21,193 nucleotides of DNA from a virus, in the IMG/VR virus record IMGVR_UViG_3300042563_002227, positions 1 through 21,193 of that record. One strand, written 5' to 3'. The translations under genes and the position numbers were made by a program. Under the pieces are notes generated by a model that had not been told where the DNA came from, ran no database searches, and saw nothing but the letters and a program-made list of their open reading frames with translations. This document shows positions 15,000 through 21,193 of this stretch, piece by piece (the stretch's first letter is position 1; every line of letters starts with the position of its first letter).

Positions 15000-16757
15000 A
15001 TGCGATTACATAATTTAGATAAGACAAGTATCAGATATTATATTAGTGAGGATCTCAAGAGAGACCCTGCTCTCAATGAGCAATGGGATCGTATTGACAA
15101 CGAATTCTTCAAACCATGGCAAAAATATCTCAATGAAGCTGCCATTACTCCAGATCAGATCAATCAGATCTTTGCAGCTGCAGAAAAAGAATCTGTTACA
15201 GCCGGTGGCAATAGCACTATGTTGGGCAAGATTGTTGATAAAATCATCCCAGATTCTTTTCTAGGCAAGTTAGAAAAAGCACTGCCTGAACCTGATCCAA
15301 AGGCTGTGCCTGATCCAGAATTTGAAGCCAAAGCCAGTGCAGCAGTACAACAGCTAGAAGCACCAGCTGAAACCAAGACAGGTCTAATGGCCATTGTCAA
15401 AGCTGCGGTGAAAAATCCACAAGCTCAAGCAGTGGTGCTTAGTCTAGTTGGTGGTGTGCTGGGCGGCCTAATGAGCAAGGCTGGACCATTGATTGCTACT
15501 TTCTTTCCTGGAGGTGGTACTGCTGCCGTGGCTATCACTGGTGCTATTGTTGCAGGCGGTGTTGCTATTGCAGCAGCCAAACTGCAAGGCAAGCCGTGGA
15601 AAGAAGCATTTAAAGGAGCGATTAAACCTGCATTAGCTGGTGCAGCTGGTGCTGTTATTGGTCAATTTGCAGCTGGAATTGCTGGCGCTGCTGTTGACAA
15701 GGTAGCAGGAGCATTTAAAGATACTGGCGCACCACCTGGAGGTGATACCAGTGCCGCAACCACTGCTATGAATGCTGACAAAAAAATGATCGCTGATCTA
15801 CAGAAAGAATATCCCCCAGACAAGTTTGAATTTTCTGGATCGGGGGACAAAATAACTGTTATAGACCGCGCCACAGGACAAAAGGTGCAGACGCTTGATG
15901 GTCTTCAAGGCCAGTCCATGGACACAAAGACTCTAGCAGATCTAGCCAACGATCCTAATAAAGCTGTATCATCACCGCCAGGTGCTGGGCCTTTATCAAC
16001 AGGTAAAGCTGATCCAGGCATAACCGATAATCCATTGTCTTCCCCCACTCTTAATAAATTAGCTGCAAAAGTAGCCGCCGGTCAAGCACCAACTGATCAA
16101 GAAATGAGCTATCTTGACAAGATAGAAAGGAGCGCCGTGCAAATGTCCAGTGCCACTAATCCTCAAGGCACGTCTGGTATTGGTAGTCCTAATTCACAAC
16201 TCACGCTCAACACTGGAGAAGTAGTCACAGGAGCCAAGGCTGCACAAATGGCAAATGGATATTTTGATGCCACACAACGACTTAAAATGCAGGCTATTGA
16301 ACTACAAGGCAATGCCAAATACGGAACATTGAAGAATTCAATTGAACGCACTGGGAAAAAATTGTCAGAAGGTCAGGTCTATCTCGTGTTCAATAAAATT
16401 GTCACACGCAACAACTATCTTCTCGGCGAAGGAAGATTGGCCGAAGGTCCCATGGACTGGCTAAAAACCAAAGCAAAAAATTTAACAACCAAAGTCACTG
16501 CTGACAAACTTAACTCAGCTTGGCAGAAAGCAGGATCGCCCATGGATTCCGAAGCCGTGGCTAAAGTCCTAGCTGATGCAGGAGTAAATCCTGATGTGGT
16601 TAAAAAAGTCTATACTGATCTAAAAATACCTGCAGCCGGTGCTGCTGCGCCAGCAGCAATGAGTGACGCTGAATTAGATAAACTGATAGACCAGTTAAAT
16701 ACTAAACAGAAAAAAGAAATACTAACCTATGTTCAGCAACAATTAAGGGCCGCATAA
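15000..16757 (+). CDS. Putative virion or internal head protein, 585 aa
   Basis: Function not recognised. The order of parts is: a charged N-terminal segment with KPWQKYLNEAAITP (E46), an Ala/Pro linker, an Ala/Gly-rich hydrophobic region at about 141-240 with glycine-zipper-like runs (VVLSLVGGVLGGLMSKAG, AVAITGAIVAGGVAIAAAK), a polar low-complexity middle (about 241-400), then NNYLLGEGRLAEGPMDWLK (471-489). The C-terminal module AWQKAGSPMDSEAVAKVL with GVNPDVVKKVYTDL (507-541) looks familiar to me from structural proteins of marine myoviruses. LxE/A and LxE/G sites at E46, E477 and E482 resemble targets of the T4 prohead protease. A late box lies upstream. The start has only a weak ribosome site (ACGAGA). 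It could instead be a tail or membrane-acting protein because of the hydrophobic region. Confidence 0.65.
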   Translation: MRLHNLDKTSIRYYISEDLKRDPALNEQWDRIDNEFFKPWQKYLNEAAITPDQINQIFAAAEKESVTAGGNSTMLGKIVDKIIPDSFLGKLEKALPEPDPKAVPDPEFEAKASAAVQQLEAPAETKTGLMAIVKAAVKNPQAQAVVLSLVGGVLGGLMSKAGPLIATFFPGGGTAAVAITGAIVAGGVAIAAAKLQGKPWKEAFKGAIKPALAGAAGAVIGQFAAGIAGAAVDKVAGAFKDTGAPPGGDTSAATTAMNADKKMIADLQKEYPPDKFEFSGSGDKITVIDRATGQKVQTLDGLQGQSMDTKTLADLANDPNKAVSSPPGAGPLSTGKADPGITDNPLSSPTLNKLAAKVAAGQAPTDQEMSYLDKIERSAVQMSSATNPQGTSGIGSPNSQLTLNTGEVVTGAKAAQMANGYFDATQRLKMQAIELQGNAKYGTLKNSIERTGKKLSEGQVYLVFNKIVTRNNYLLGEGRLAEGPMDWLKTKAKNLTTKVTADKLNSAWQKAGSPMDSEAVAKVLADAGVNPDVVKKVYTDLKIPAAGAAAPAAMSDAELDKLIDQLNTKQKKEILTYVQQQLRAA

Positions 16758-16758
16758 T

Positions 16759-17820
16759 ATGAGACTTCATGAAATAATTACAGAATCACAGATGGACGAA
16801 GGTCCAATTGGTCGTGGGATAGGCAAGCTAGTAGGCGGTGCTGCTAGAGGTATAGGAGCCATAGCAGGCGGAGTAGTCGGTGCTGGCACAGCATTGAAAA
16901 AAGGTTACCAATCTGGAAAAGCCGTAGTAGGTGATGATCCAGATCCTAATGCAGGAAAACCTGGATATACACCACCAGCAGAAGCACCAGTAGCGGCGCC
17001 AGCGGCGGGCGGAGCAGGAGGCGCAGCACCAGCACCAGCAGGTGATCCAAAAGCAGCAGCACCAGTACCAGCAGGTGATCCAAAAGCAGCAGCACCAGCA
17101 CCAGCAGGTGATCCAAAAGCAGCAGCACCAGCACCAGCAGGTGATCCAAAAGCGGATGCTGCGGCAGCAGATGATGCAGCACGGACAGGAGAAAAAATCT
17201 ATACACAGGTCAAGTCTAACATTGACAAATTAGATAACGAAGGAAAAACACGCATACTTGATCTTTTAAAGAAAAGTATTCAATCGACACCAGCTGAACC
17301 AGATCCCGCAGCGGCAACACCGGCGGCAGGTGATCCAAAAGCAGCAGCAGATCCAGCGGCACCAGCAGGTGATCCAAAAGCAGCAGCAGATCCAGCAGCA
17401 GGTGGCAAACCTCCCAATACCATGGCCAATGCACCAGTAAGTGCCACAAACAAGGCGGACCCTAGTAATCCTAATCTAGCGGCAGCGACCCCACCAGCAG
17501 CGGATGCAGCGGCACCGGCAGCGGATGCGGCAGCTACAGCACCAGCAGGACAAGGTGCATTTGCTAACGTGGCTCAACAGTTGTCTAAACCCGCAAAAGA
17601 CCCAGCCGTTAAAGCCGCCGCAGATGCTGCACTCGCTAAACCAGGATTCCAACGAACAGCATCAGACAAACTAGCAATTAAAGCAGCCGCAGAAACAAAG
17701 AGTCTAGTACATCGTGGAAAAAGTCTTAACGAAGTATTTGCTCAAAGACTGGAAATACACAAGCGCAGAATGTTTGAATCTGCACTTACTAATGGTACGG
17801 CAAGTGTATTTGTAAAATGA
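16759..17820 (+). CDS. Repeat-containing Ala/Pro-rich protein, possible internal capsid protein
   Basis: Function not recognised. It begins MRLHEIITESQMDEGP, close in layout to the capsid-targeting peptides of T4 internal proteins (remembered as MKTYQEFIAEA), with a possible prohead protease site at E9. Residues 17-45 form a glycine-rich hydrophobic segment (IGRGIGKLVGGAARGIGAIA). Four copies of an 11-residue unit with core PAGDPKA lie at 89-132, a short helical stretch (about 141-176) follows, and two 13-residue units with the same core lie at 190-214. The C-terminus is helical and basic (LNEVFAQRLEIHKRRMFESA). Low-complexity Ala/Pro linkers dominate, so much of it is probably extended. AGGG lies 9 nt before the ATG, 1 nt after the previous stop. 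Its last codons overlap the next ATG (ATGA). Confidence 0.65.
   Translation: MRLHEIITESQMDEGPIGRGIGKLVGGAARGIGAIAGGVVGAGTALKKGYQSGKAVVGDDPDPNAGKPGYTPPAEAPVAAPAAGGAGGAAPAPAGDPKAAAPVPAGDPKAAAPAPAGDPKAAAPAPAGDPKADAAAADDAARTGEKIYTQVKSNIDKLDNEGKTRILDLLKKSIQSTPAEPDPAAATPAAGDPKAAADPAAPAGDPKAAADPAAGGKPPNTMANAPVSATNKADPSNPNLAAATPPAADAAAPAADAAATAPAGQGAFANVAQQLSKPAKDPAVKAAADAALAKPGFQRTASDKLAIKAAAETKSLVHRGKSLNEVFAQRLEIHKRRMFESALTNGTASVFVK
17023..17154 (+). repeat. Four tandem 33-bp coding repeats
   Basis: Four in-frame units encode AAPAPAGDPKA (second copy with Val in place of Ala). The DNA core GCAGGTGATCCAAAAGC recurs unchanged at 17038, 17071, 17104 and 17137. The near-identity at DNA level indicates recent expansion by slippage or unequal recombination. 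Confidence 0.9.
17326..17400 (+). repeat. Two further repeat units, 39-bp period
   Basis: The same 17-bp core recurs at 17326 and 17365, now in a 13-residue unit AGDPKAAADPAAP (the second copy incomplete at its end). It is separated from the first array by a unique helical segment, so the repeat has spread to a second site or the array was split. Confidence 0.85.
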
Positions 17821-18050
17821 GAATCAGAGATTTAAACGACGGGTTTGTAGACAGTTTTAAAAAAGGATATGCTAAAACTGCTCCTGCTGAACCAGCTCCT
17901 AGTTCAGCACCGTCTGCTGATACAACACAATCTGTGTTTTCTATGTTAGATCCTAGAGACACAAAAAAAATATTAGCAACTATTATTAATGGTCAGCCTT
18001 TAGACAATAGACAAATGTCAATGATCAAAAAGATGTATAACAAACTCTAA
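17817..18050 (+). CDS. Small protein of unknown function, end of late unit
   Basis: A 77-residue protein starting MRIRDLNDGFVDSFKKGY, so its N-terminus resembles those of the two genes before it (MRLH). A Pro/Ala/Ser linker (APAEPAPSSAPSAD) leads to a short helical C-terminal part, MLDPRDTKKILATIING and QMSMIKKMYNKL. The ATG overlaps the stop of the 353-aa gene (ATGA), which supports coupled translation and membership in the same unit. Its stop overlaps by 4 bp with the stop of a gene on the other strand. No family was recognised; a shared role with the two upstream proteins is inferred only from position and the N-terminus. Confidence 0.65.
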   Translation: MRIRDLNDGFVDSFKKGYAKTAPAEPAPSSAPSADTTQSVFSMLDPRDTKKILATIINGQPLDNRQMSMIKKMYNKL

Positions 18051-18325
18051 AAGAAAGGCAGTCCTGATTTTTTAGTTGTTTCGAGATTTTCTGCAACAAT
18101 CTCTCCAATTATCTCGCGTTCGTCCCAACTCATATTCACGACTTCATTATAAGATAGTCCTCGCATATACCAACAGAGTTTTAGACAGTCTTTTTTTATT
18201 GACCTTGCCTCTTTGTCTAAGTTATCAGATTCCCGTAAAATCTCCGGCAAGGTTAATTTTGAGATTTTACGGCGAAAAAATTTGCCTGATCCATGGTTAT
18301 TGGCATGGTAAATTCTTTGGTACAT
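18047..18325 (-). CDS. Small protein after gp26, in the place of gp51
   Basis: A 92-residue frame with a conserved-looking body: FFRRKISKLTLPEIL, then DCLKLCWYMRGLSYNEVVN, and the end ENLETTKKSGLPFF. I recall similar endings in small cyanophage proteins located next to gp26. In T4, gene 51 (baseplate hub assembly) directly follows gene 26, so a gp51-like role is suggested by order but not by clear similarity. The ATG start gives a 73-bp overlap with gp26 in another frame. A TTG at 18250 would remove the overlap but would cut the FFRRKISKL segment, which looks like part of the family, so the longer form is preferred. No good ribosome site is seen. The gene meets the 77-aa gene tail to tail. 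Confidence 0.65.
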   Translation of the reverse strand: MYQRIYHANNHGSGKFFRRKISKLTLPEILRESDNLDKEARSIKKDCLKLCWYMRGLSYNEVVNMSWDEREIIGEIVAENLETTKKSGLPFF

Positions 18326-19122
18326 TCACTACACGACACAATATGAGATTTTAATTCAATCTGGTCTTTCATTGACACAACATGTTTTGAAATTGTTTCA
18401 AAGAGATCCTTGTTGCAGTTGTGAATAAATTCATTTATCATTTGTTTGTCTGTGACTGGTCCGTCTGGAGTATCTATTTGGCTGATACATTCTGCAATCA
18501 AATCCACAGTTAGTTCGGTCAACTTCACAAAACTTTTTCCAAATCTTTCTAATTTTTCTTCGTCTCCCATGTTCTCGTCATTGACAATGGCAAATATTCT
18601 CTGCTGCTCAAGAGTCTTAATACTGGTCTTGGTTATTTCACTATAGGAATAAGGACGCACATGTATAAGAAGAGGATCTGCATGGATTTCTTCTTTATAT
18701 TCAAAATTATCAAATACACTGAACCATGCAGATAGATCTACGTCATAGTTGTTATCAGCATTACAATGCGGGCATTGTGTGTTGACTTCCATCTTGTTAC
18801 CATAGGTAGCTATGCGTATGGCAATTAAAGCAAAGTCAATGTCGATACTGGGCATTTTCCAAGGATCAAGTATTGCAGGTATACAGCTCTTGATCAATTC
18901 CACAGTGCTTTGTCCTGACAGCAGTGCATCAGGAGTTTTAAACATGAGTTCATCTTTGGCAGTCATAGCGTATACAGCATATTGCCCGTTTTCACTGCGA
19001 TCTAATGCACCTTGGGAATAGAATTTACCTTTTGATGGCAAAGACACATAGATCTTAGGCTGTCTAAAAAACCCAGCCAGGGGATTCTTTTTTTGCTGCA
19101 TCGTGTTAGGAATTTCGTTCAT
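18253..19122 (-). CDS. 26: Baseplate hub assembly protein gp26
   Basis: Recognised by the N-terminal pattern of T4-like gp26 proteins: IYVSLPSKGKFY, YAVYAMTAKDELMFKTPDAL, then TVELIKSCIPAILDPW and DFALIAIRIATYGNKMEV. In T4 the protein takes part in hub assembly. Two Cys pairs, CPHC at 117-120 and CSEC at 264-267, could together bind zinc. At 289 residues it is longer than T4 gp26 (208). The start is well supported: GGAGA is 7 nt upstream and a perfect late box is 33 nt upstream. It overlaps the next gene by 73 bp. The separation of this gene from the main baseplate operon, with two other modules between, is visible here. Confidence 0.82.
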   Translation of the reverse strand: MNEIPNTMQQKKNPLAGFFRQPKIYVSLPSKGKFYSQGALDRSENGQYAVYAMTAKDELMFKTPDALLSGQSTVELIKSCIPAILDPWKMPSIDIDFALIAIRIATYGNKMEVNTQCPHCNADNNYDVDLSAWFSVFDNFEYKEEIHADPLLIHVRPYSYSEITKTSIKTLEQQRIFAIVNDENMGDEEKLERFGKSFVKLTELTVDLIAECISQIDTPDGPVTDKQMINEFIHNCNKDLFETISKHVVSMKDQIELKSHIVSCSECTKEFTMPITMDQANFFAVKSQN

Positions 19123-19131
19123 TTTATCTCC

Positions 19132-19139
19132 GGTAAATA
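19132..19139 (+). promoter_or_regulatory. Possible late box for the tape-measure-like gene
   Basis: GGTAAATA keeps the TAAATA core of the late element but misses the first two bases. It lies 52 nt before the ATG at 19192. It is the only candidate in the 69-nt divergent gap for plus-strand transcription. Confidence 0.3.
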
Positions 19140-19154
19140 TATAATGCTCACAAG

Positions 19155-19162
19155 TATTTATA
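19155..19162 (-). promoter_or_regulatory. T4-type late promoter box for gp26
   Basis: The minus strand reads TATAAATA exactly, 33 nt before the gp26 ATG. The predicted leader of about 27 nt contains GGAGA at suitable spacing. Confidence 0.75.
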
Positions 19163-19191
19163 TGCGTATTTTACCAGGAAAAAAATAAGCC

Positions 19192-21193
19192 ATGGCCGCA
19201 GTAATGATCGACATTCCAGGAATTGGACAAGTAGAAGCTAAAAATGCCGCTTCTGAATCTACGCTGCGTGAACTGCTGGCCGTAATGAGAGGTAGCCGCG
19301 GCGGGGGTGGCGGGGGTGGAGCAGGCGGCGGCGGTAGCGGGGGTGGCGGGGGTGGAGCAGGAGGCGGCGGTGGAGCAGGAGGCGGCGGCATATTTGGAAA
19401 AGCTGGTTCTATGGCAGGATCGGCACTATTCGGAGTCGGTAAGGCAGCAGGTCTAGTAGCTGGAGGTCTTGGAAAAGTAGCCGGTGGAGCTGGATTAGTT
19501 GCAGGAGCCTTGGCCGGTGTAGTAAAACAAGGGGTAGAGCTAGCCGAAAAAGGATTACGTGCTGCTGACCAACTATCTCGTATGGGTGACGATGCTTCGG
19601 ATGCTGCAAGTATGCTATCTGGTCTTCCTGTAATAGGAAAATTAGGACCAATATTTAAGATAGTAGCAGGCGCTGCTGACAAAATGTTAGCTGCTTATGG
19701 TGCTGCCACAGCTGCTGGATCTAGTTTTGGAGGAAGCATAACTCAATTTTCAGCAGCGGCTACTACTGCTGGTATGAATCTACAAGAATTTGGATCACTG
19801 ATTGCAAAAAATGGTCAGTCGATGGGAGCGTTTGGAACTACCACAGAAGGAGGTGCTGCTAATTTTGCCAAGGTGTCTAAACAGTTGAGATCTACCAGCA
19901 GTGACTTATACGCATTGGGATTTAGCACAGCAGAAATAAATCAAGGATTAGCCAGTTATGGTAATCTTATGAAACTGCAAGGACTGCAAGGTAAGCAATC
20001 AAATGCACAACTAGCACAGGGTGCTAGAAGCTACATGAAAGAATTGGATCTGCTGGCCAAAGCCACAGGCAAAAGTCGTCAGCAGGTAGAAGATCAAATG
20101 GCAACAATGGCCAAAGATGCACAGTTCCAGGCGTCGATGTCTGGGCTTGGAGATGGCGTGAGAAAAAGTTTTCTTGCAGTCACAACTGGACTTCCGGATG
20201 GTCTACAAGATTTTGCCAAAGACATCATGGCCACTGGTACAGCTACCACAGAAGAAAATCAAAAGCTCATGGCCATGATGCCTCAGAGCGCGGCCATGCT
20301 GCAGAGAATGAATCAAAAAATGCAGCGTGGTGAGGCAGTGACCTTAGAAGAACGTAATTCTCTAAACAATCTCATGAAGTCAGAAGGTGGTAAACAATTA
20401 CAGAGTATAAAGAGCGCAGGTGCTGCTAATGCAGAGTTGGCTGGAACTGTAAACAAACTAGCTTCTACTCAACAGATAAATGCTAACGCACTCAAAGAAG
20501 GAACAGAAGAACAGAAAAAAGCCGCGGCCAACACAGACAAGTTCAATGAAAAAATGAACAAAATGAAAGAAGTGTTGTCTGGTCTCAGTAATACTTTTAC
20601 AAACATATTGGCTAACAGTGGATTTTTAGATCTAATGATTAGTGCAGTTGGTCTAGTAGCAGACATTGCTAATGCAGTGCTTGTGCCGGCATTGCAGGCG
20701 CTAGACGCAGGAATACGTCCTATCGTAGATATATTCATGAAGACTTTTCCACCAGTGCTGGCAGTGGTATCTGCACTGTTTGAAAAGGTCGGTCTAGGAA
20801 TGCAATTGATTTTTGGGCCTGTAGTAGAAAGAATTGGCAAGGCCCTAGAAGGCGTCAGCATGAAATTTGAAGATTTCAAAGGTGTAATTGACGTCGTTGA
20901 TGAAGCATTTAATTTCTTATTTGGAATAGTAAACAGTGTAGTAGCAGGATTAGAAATAGCATTCGGTGGATTATTTGAAGCTGTACAAGATCTCATGCAG
21001 CCATTCAGTGAACTTTGGAATGCCTTGTCTGACACGTGGAGTACAGTAAATGATCTAGGGGGCGGCTTTGATTGGCTAAAACAAACTATAATAGAAGTGG
21101 GATCTGTGATAGGAGAAGCATTTAAGATTTTAGGAGCTATCATAGGCGCAGTAGTAGGTGTAGTCACTGACCTGTACAAGTGGTTTAATCAAA
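19192..21193 (+). CDS. Tape-measure-like large virion protein, N-terminal 667 codons
   Basis: An open frame from ATG 19192 runs past the right edge of the window. AGGAA at 19176-19180 is a reasonable ribosome site. The N-terminus MAAVMIDIPGIGQVEAKNAA is followed by a Gly/Ala tract at residues 37-66, then Ala/Gly-rich hydrophobic helices (FGVGKAAGLVAGGLGKVAGG). Next comes a long helical part rich in Gln, Met and Lys (STAEINQGLASYGNLMKLQG, EEQKKAAANTDKFNEKMNKM). From about residue 475 long hydrophobic segments appear (ISAVGLVADIANAVLVPALQ, AVVSALFEKVGLGMQLIFGP, KILGAIIGAVVGVVTDLYK). This layout is typical of tail tape-measure proteins, which set tail length and can pass through the host membrane. 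T4 gp29 similarity is not evident. A second possibility is another large structural protein found in marine T4-like phages. Confidence 0.65.
   Translation, partial: MAAVMIDIPGIGQVEAKNAASESTLRELLAVMRGSRGGGGGGGAGGGGSGGGGGGAGGGGGAGGGGIFGKAGSMAGSALFGVGKAAGLVAGGLGKVAGGAGLVAGALAGVVKQGVELAEKGLRAADQLSRMGDDASDAASMLSGLPVIGKLGPIFKIVAGAADKMLAAYGAATAAGSSFGGSITQFSAAATTAGMNLQEFGSLIAKNGQSMGAFGTTTEGGAANFAKVSKQLRSTSSDLYALGFSTAEINQGLASYGNLMKLQGLQGKQSNAQLAQGARSYMKELDLLAKATGKSRQQVEDQMATMAKDAQFQASMSGLGDGVRKSFLAVTTGLPDGLQDFAKDIMATGTATTEENQKLMAMMPQSAAMLQRMNQKMQRGEAVTLEERNSLNNLMKSEGGKQLQSIKSAGAANAELAGTVNKLASTQQINANALKEGTEEQKKAAANTDKFNEKMNKMKEVLSGLSNTFTNILANSGFLDLMISAVGLVADIANAVLVPALQALDAGIRPIVDIFMKTFPPVLAVVSALFEKVGLGMQLIFGPVVERIGKALEGVSMKFEDFKGVIDVVDEAFNFLFGIVNSVVAGLEIAFGGLFEAVQDLMQPFSELWNALSDTWSTVNDLGGGFDWLKQTIIEVGSVIGEAFKILGAIIGAVVGVVTDLYKWFNQ
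19300..19389 (+). repeat. G-rich tandem repeat encoding poly-glycine
   Basis: Thirty codons encode only Gly with a few Ala and one Ser. A unit starting GGGGGTGGCGGGGGTGGAGC occurs twice, 36 bp apart, followed by shorter GGAGCAGGAGGCGGCGG copies. Four runs of five G start at 19303, 19312, 19339 and 19348. The surrounding gene is far less GC-rich. Confidence 0.85.

Noticed and set aside
14609-15027. Two minus-strand frames of about 80 residues in the RNA region
   Set aside because: Composition is unlike a phage protein, they overlap each other and the start of the 585-aa gene, and no ribosome site was seen; the hairpins explain the region better.
17023-17400. CRISPR-like direct repeats
   Set aside because: The repeats are in frame, encode PAGDPKA units and have no unique spacers of constant size.
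19158-19682. Minus-strand 174-residue frame rich in Pro and Ala
   Set aside because: It is antisense to the Gly/Ala-rich start of the tape-measure-like gene; poly-Gly codons read backwards give poly-Pro. No ribosome site, and it covers the gp26 promoter.
20469-21179. Minus-strand 236-residue frame
   Set aside because: Antisense to the tape-measure-like frame, with low-complexity Ser/Thr/Pro composition; the plus-strand frame has the protein-like pattern and continues to the window edge.

Overview
The window is a structural and DNA-metabolism segment of a T4-superfamily myovirus genome. It most resembles the marine/freshwater cyanophage and pelagiphage branch: gp48, gp53, gp5, gp25 and gp6 form one block, gp5 carries no lysozyme, and gp55 has a long N-terminal extension of the kind I remember from cyanophages. 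No host gene or host-specific auxiliary gene is visible, so the host cannot be named. The DNA is rather AT-rich, genes are packed with 1-4 nt gaps or overlaps, and no tRNA or CRISPR array was seen.

Region by region: (1) 10094 down to 1, minus strand, is a baseplate operon in the order gp48 (tube cap), gp53 (wedge), an 805-aa hub candidate, gp5 (hub/spike), gp25 (wedge), gp6 (wedge), and the start of another large structural protein that leaves the window. (2) 10177-14510, plus strand, encodes gp55 (late sigma factor), gp47 and gp46 (Mre11/Rad50-like recombination nuclease), a 76-aa protein of unknown function and a GIY-YIG nuclease. (3) 14511-14999 has no convincing gene but holds a dense series of perfect or near-perfect RNA hairpins; I read it as an unrecognised structured non-coding RNA. 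(4) 15000-18050, plus strand, encodes three proteins with similar N-termini (MRLH, MRLH, MRIR), two of them with sites resembling those cut by the T4 prohead protease and one with tandem PAGDPKA repeats. (5) 19122 down to 18047, minus strand, encodes gp26 and a small overlapping protein in the place of gp51. (6) 19192 to the end, plus strand, is the first 667 codons of a very large tape-measure-like protein with a poly-glycine segment.

Regulation can be partly read. T4 late-promoter boxes (TATAAATA or one-base variants) lie just upstream of gp6, gp48, the 585-aa protein and gp26, that is, at the heads of structural transcription units. gp47 is instead preceded by a sigma70-like promoter with a 17-bp spacer, placed so that the transcript would start at the gp47 ATG. 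The gp55 made here is the factor expected to read the late boxes.

The items most worth a second look are the structured RNA region, the leaderless-looking gp47 promoter, the possible internal capsid proteins at 15000-17820, the HxH tip motif in gp5, and the G-rich tract in the tape-measure gene. All family names come from motif recognition and gene order; no database search was run.
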